The notes under the pieces: generated by a model | Told to the model about the DNA's origin: nothing | The model's database searches: none | What the model saw: the letters and a program-made list of their open reading frames with translations, nothing else | In this document: positions 21,862-25,551 of the stretch, piece by piece | Layout: each line of letters opens with the position of its first letter | Position numbering within the stretch: the stretch's first letter is position 1 | Translations under genes and position numbers: made by a program | Assembly (NCBI GenBank): GCA_002384765.1 | Contig: DGBM01000292.1 | Span: forward strand, 217-25,767 | DNA length: 25,551 nt | Direction of reading: 5' to 3' | Origin: Demequinaceae bacterium UBA4004 | Lineage (GTDB): Bacteria; Actinomycetota; Actinomycetes; Actinomycetales; Demequinaceae

Positions 21862-24800
21862 TCACCATGAGACTCCCTGCTGATGCTGTGGTTCGACTTG
21901 GGGGAGCGGTTCGGGCCGGTTGCGGTGCGCGGGTGGATCGACATGTTCGACAACGTTCGCCGCAGCGTGCGTGTTCTTGACGGTGGAGAGTCGGTCCTTT
22001 GTCTCCGCGACATGGTCGGTGGCGGCTTGGGTGGCCTTGCGCGGGTCGGCGTTGCGGGCCTTGACCATCGAGGTCAGGGCGGAGCGCAGGAGGACGGGTG
22101 GGATTCCGGATCGTTCGGCGATGTACTCGGCACCTGCGGTCCACCGTTCCGCGGGTTGAGCTGCGAGCACGCGGAGTGCCTCAAGCGCAGCCTCTGTGCC
22201 ATGGAGGTTGTTGAGGCGTTCGTCGATCAGCGAGTTAGCCAGGGGCTGGGCGTTGGCGATCGCTTGGGCGAGCACGGCTCGGTTGTCTGCTGCGATGAGG
22301 TCGGCTGGGTCGGTGCCTTCGGGCAGGACGGCGTGGGTGGGGTCGAGGTTGTAGAGGGTGAGCAGCCAGTAGTCGCGTTCTGCGGCGACTTGTCCGGCGA
22401 GGTCGGCGTCGGTGGCCACGACCGGGTTGCGTCCGTGCTCGTGGAGCTGGCCGACCTGGGCTTCGGTGAGGCTGGTACCGAGTGGCGCGACGCCGACGTG
22501 GTGGCCGTCGCCGGCCAGGCTGACGGCGATCGCGTCGAGCGGCCCTTCGACCAGGACGGGAGTGATGCGCCCGGACAGTTCGCCCGCGACGTAGAGCTGG
22601 TCGCCCTTGGCGAAGAGGGGTGTGGCGGCGGTGTTGAGGTACTTGGGCCCGTGTCCGTCGTCGTCGCCGTACCGGGGGTTGCGGCGGGCGACGAAGCCGA
22701 GCACCTGCTGGTTGTGGACGATGGGGACGACGAGGCGGTCGCGGAAGCGGTCAATGAGCCGGCCGGTGGACGCGCTGGTCGCGACTCCGGCGGTGAGCAT
22801 CTCCTCATCGGTCACGCCGTGGCGGCGCAGGTGGGTAATCAGGCCGGTCCAGCCATCTGGCGCGTAGCCGACGCGCAGCGGCTCGAGGGATGTCGGATCG
22901 CTGTGCAGGCGCTGGGCGAGGTAGGGCCGGGCCCAGCTCTGCGGGAGGCAGGCCTGGTAGTAGGCGGTGGTGAGTTCGTTGACGTGGTTCAGACGCTCGA
23001 CCGGGACTGGACTGGACGCGATCTGGTCGCGCCGGTCCAGCTGGTGACGGATCTGTGCCTCCGCGGGTTCCGGGGCGCCCATGGCGGAGCGGAGGAGCCC
23101 TTCGAGGTGCAGGACTTGGTCGTCGTCCAGCTCGAGAACGTCGGTGTCCGGGGCTCTGGGGACGGACAGGGTCGGACGTGTGGTCGGAGGTGTCCATCCT
23201 GCATGTAGGTCGGCGGGTGGCTCGTCGGCGGGATCGTCGCGGTCCTCGTCGGAGACGTCGTGGGTGTCGGTGAGCAGCGAGAGGCGCCACACCCACGCTT
23301 GGCACCGGTCGGTGTGTCCGTCGTCGGTGAGCCCGTGGGTCTCGTCGAGCAGTCGGTCGAGGGGCCAGCCTCGCTGCAGTCCGCGTTCGATGGTCGTCAC
23401 GAGTGCGGGCCACCACGGGCTGTTCTGCATGTCGCCGGCTGCGTCACCGAGGCGGTGGGCAAGCCGCGGCAGCCATTGGGTGGCGAGGTGGTGATCGGTG
23501 TCGACGGCTTCAGCGACAGCGGGGGTGAGGTGGCGGGCTAGGCGCCACCACAGCGCGGCAGCGGCGTGGTCGTCGGGCAGGGGACCTTGGTGGCTGGCGG
23601 CGCGCACCAAGGGTGGAACGTCGATCCCGGATGAGGACAGTTGCGAGAGTCGGGCGGCCAGTGTCGGGGCGAAGTCGTCGAGGAGGACCAGCGGTGAGAT
23701 CTGGGTGAGCAGGTGGCGCCATTCGGCCATGGCGGCGTTGGCGTTGGATGCGAGCCGGCTGTCGAGATGTGCCTGCCAGCGGTGTTCGGCCAGGCTGTTG
23801 CGGCGCTCGCCGGTCGGCCGGGTGTCGGCAGTCTCGACCCGGTGAGCGGCTCGCCACACCTCGATGTCTGCGACGAGTTCGGGCGCGGTCCGTCCAGCAC
23901 CAATGAGCCAGACTGGCCGAGCGTCACCGGCGAGAGCGTCGGTGCGGACCTGGTCGGCGAGGTCGCTAACCAGTCGTTGACGCGCGTCTAGGTACTGGCC
24001 CCACACTGGGTCGCGGGTGAGTGAAATCGGGATGCGCGGGAGCCAGGGCAGCGGCCCGCCGCGGTGGATCAGGTTGGCGTCGGCGATGCGTCCGGCGAGC
24101 ATGATGCAGGGGTCTTGGTCGTCAACGAGGGGCACCATTCGTGCGCGGGCGAGCGCTTGGATCGGGTCGCTGTCATCGGCCTGGACGGCCAGTAGTTGGG
24201 CGCGCAGGGCTGGCCAGGCTGGGGCGTCGGTGAGCCCGGGGGCCACCTCGTCGACGGCCCGTTCGAGTCCGCGCATGCCGAGTTCACCGGTCAACTGCGA
24301 AATGGCGTAGCTGAGGGCGTCGGCGTAGCGAGCGGCCGCATCACCGAGCTGACGGGCGGGACTACTCGCCTCGCGCAGCGCGGTGGTGGCTGAGAAGGGG
24401 GACTCGTCGCGGGCGAGGATGCGTTCGAGGACGTCGGTCGGGGTGAGCGGGTTGATCGTCTCGGGATGGATGAGGGTATGCGGATCGCCATCCCCGACGA
24501 CGACCACATAGGCGTGGTTGGCTTCGCGTCCGCGGGTGAGCATCGTGTAGGCCTGCTGGCGCGATTCGGAGCCGGCGAGCATGCCGTGCATGCTGTCGGC
24601 GGTGACACCCTGCGCCGAGTGCGTGGTGCTCGCATACCCCAGTTCGACCGACTCACCCACGTAGTCGGCGGGCAGTTGGACGTGGCGTCCCGACTGGGTG
24701 TTCCGGGCACGAATGCCGCGACGCGGGTCGACGTCGAGGATCGTCCAGCGGTCGCCATTCTTGACCCAGTCGGTCGCCGATACCCGGAGCTTGCGATTGT

Positions 24801-25551
24801 TGGTTCGGGTGATGATGGTGTCTCCGCACGAGGCCAGGTTGCCGTCGGCGAGTTCGGTCTCGCGGCCCGGCGCGGCGCCGACGAGCCGCTGGGCGCGGGC
24901 GCGCTGGTTGAGGTCGGCGACCAGTTCGCGGGTGGGGGCGAGCATGATCGAGTCGAGCCCGCCCGCCCGGTCGGCCGTCCAGGCGGCGAACAGGTCGTCG
25001 GCCATGGTGGTGGCGTCGCCAACGTGGATTCGACGCTGGTCGAGGTAGAACCCGAGGGCCGAGGTGTGGCCCTCGCGCAGCGCCAAGCTGGCCGATCCTT
25101 CAGCCCGGTCGGTGAACCGGACCAGCTCGCTGAGCCGCAGCGCACCGTGGGTTGCCTGGATGTCGCGGAGCACTCCGCCGGCGCCGATCGCAGCCAACTG
25201 TTGGTCGTCACCGATCAGCCGGACGCTGCCGCCGCGGTCCAGAACGTGCCGGACGACGGTGTCCAAAGACAGGGTGTCGGCCATCCCGGCCTCGTCGATG
25301 ACCACCAGGGCTGACGGTCCGATGTCGTCGACCCAGCCGGGGGTTTCGCCATTCCGTAACGACCACACAAGCTTGGCCAGGGTGTCGCTGTAGCCGACCA
25401 GGTGCTCACCGAGGGCGGCCGCCGCGGCGGCTGACGGGGCGAGTCCGATCACGGATCCACCGGCCGCGGTCCAGGCTCGGGAAAGGGCGTTCATGGCAGT
25501 CGTCTTGCCCGATCCGGCCGGCGCGATCGCGAGCTGAACCCGGGCTCCGGA
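21862..25551 (-). CDS. MobF-type relaxase, helicase and primase-like regions (5' end outside window)
   Basis: The visible 1229 residues begin just before the Walker A motif (APAGSGKTT). A RecD/TraI-like SF1 helicase follows: VVIDEAGMADT (near 85), LIGDDQQLAAIG, STTHSAQGVTADS (near 310) and MLTRGREANHAYVV (near 340). After a long helical middle region comes a DnaG-like core (about 865-1080) with DRFRDRLVVPI, GFVARRNPRYG and KYLNTAATPLF. Its Toprim domain has the acidic residues of VEGPLDA (near 1000) and TDADLAG (near 1047). The N-terminal relaxase domain is beyond the window edge, so MobF assignment rests on the helicase type and context. It should nick and unwind the element for transfer and may prime the complementary strand. 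Confidence 0.88.
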   Translation of the reverse strand, partial: SGARVQLAIAPAGSGKTTAMNALSRAWTAAGGSVIGLAPSAAAAAALGEHLVGYSDTLAKLVWSLRNGETPGWVDDIGPSALVVIDEAGMADTLSLDTVVRHVLDRGGSVRLIGDDQQLAAIGAGGVLRDIQATHGALRLSELVRFTDRAEGSASLALREGHTSALGFYLDQRRIHVGDATTMADDLFAAWTADRAGGLDSIMLAPTRELVADLNQRARAQRLVGAAPGRETELADGNLASCGDTIITRTNNRKLRVSATDWVKNGDRWTILDVDPRRGIRARNTQSGRHVQLPADYVGESVELGYASTTHSAQGVTADSMHGMLAGSESRQQAYTMLTRGREANHAYVVVVGDGDPHTLIHPETINPLTPTDVLERILARDESPFSATTALREASSPARQLGDAAARYADALSYAISQLTGELGMRGLERAVDEVAPGLTDAPAWPALRAQLLAVQADDSDPIQALARARMVPLVDDQDPCIMLAGRIADANLIHRGGPLPWLPRIPISLTRDPVWGQYLDARQRLVSDLADQVRTDALAGDARPVWLIGAGRTAPELVADIEVWRAAHRVETADTRPTGERRNSLAEHRWQAHLDSRLASNANAAMAEWRHLLTQISPLVLLDDFAPTLAARLSQLSSSGIDVPPLVRAASHQGPLPDDHAAAALWWRLARHLTPAVAEAVDTDHHLATQWLPRLAHRLGDAAGDMQNSPWWPALVTTIERGLQRGWPLDRLLDETHGLTDDGHTDRCQAWVWRLSLLTDTHDVSDEDRDDPADEPPADLHAGWTPPTTRPTLSVPRAPDTDVLELDDDQVLHLEGLLRSAMGAPEPAEAQIRHQLDRRDQIASSPVPVERLNHVNELTTAYYQACLPQSWARPYLAQRLHSDPTSLEPLRVGYAPDGWTGLITHLRRHGVTDEEMLTAGVATSASTGRLIDRFRDRLVVPIVHNQQVLGFVARRNPRYGDDDGHGPKYLNTAATPLFAKGDQLYVAGELSGRITPVLVEGPLDAIAVSLAGDGHHVGVAPLGTSLTEAQVGQLHEHGRNPVVATDADLAGQVAAERDYWLLTLYNLDPTHAVLPEGTDPADLIAADNRAVLAQAIANAQPLANSLIDERLNNLHGTEAALEALRVLAAQPAERWTAGAEYIAERSGIPPVLLRSALTSMVKARNADPRKATQAATDHVAETKDRLSTVKNTHAAANVVEHVDPPAHRNRPEPLPQVEPQHQQGVSW

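Noticed and set aside
21883..23208. Plus-strand open frame (441 codons) within the relaxase gene
   Set aside because: It is antisense to the primase-like region, has no recognisable motifs, and the minus-strand protein is clearly conserved.
1..25551. CRISPR array
   Set aside because: No regularly spaced repeat series was found. The only tandem repeat is the two-copy unit at 19011-19058.

Overview
The window is high-GC DNA with GTG starts, short intergenic gaps and ATGA/GTGA gene overlaps. Its protein families (DUF4192, DUF4913-like, an actinobacterial coupling ATPase, a MobF relaxase, a TadV-type A24 peptidase) are typical of plasmids and integrative conjugative elements of Actinomycetota. 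I cannot name a genus.

Left part (1-6121): two fused gene remnants on the minus strand (a zeta-toxin N-terminus and a tyrosine-integrase N-terminus) are followed by a compact plus-strand conjugation operon. It encodes a lytic transglycosylase, a two-TM protein, a small protein, a DUF4192 protein, a VirD4/TraD-like coupling ATPase and a DUF4913-like protein. A frameshifted integrase C-terminus and a 20-bp perfect palindrome follow.

Middle part (about 6250-19552): a molybdenum island. A decayed IS256 transposase C-terminus lies at its left. Then come a DUF6457 gene (minus) and a divergent operon for a three-subunit membrane molybdoenzyme: an NrfD-like anchor, an 835-aa molybdopterin subunit and a four-cluster [4Fe-4S] subunit. 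To the right is a nest of dead transposons: an IS630 end, and an IS256 front half into which an IS30 element jumped, leaving a CGG duplication and clear terminal repeats. Next is a full cofactor set: moaD-moaA (minus), moeA-mobA-moeB-moaC (plus), moaE-mogA (minus), and a divergent HTH-Mop (molybdate-binding type) regulator. Two 23-bp direct repeats sit immediately upstream of mogA.

Right part (19553-25551): decayed and unrecognised sequence, a small putative DNA-binding protein, and a minus-strand pair made of a relaxase/helicase/primase fusion (cut by the window edge) and a short prepilin peptidase.

Reading: a conjugative backbone carries a self-contained molybdoenzyme cargo that brings its own molybdenum-cofactor pathway and a likely molybdate-responsive regulator. 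The enzyme's substrate cannot be read from sequence. No molybdate transporter is seen in the window.
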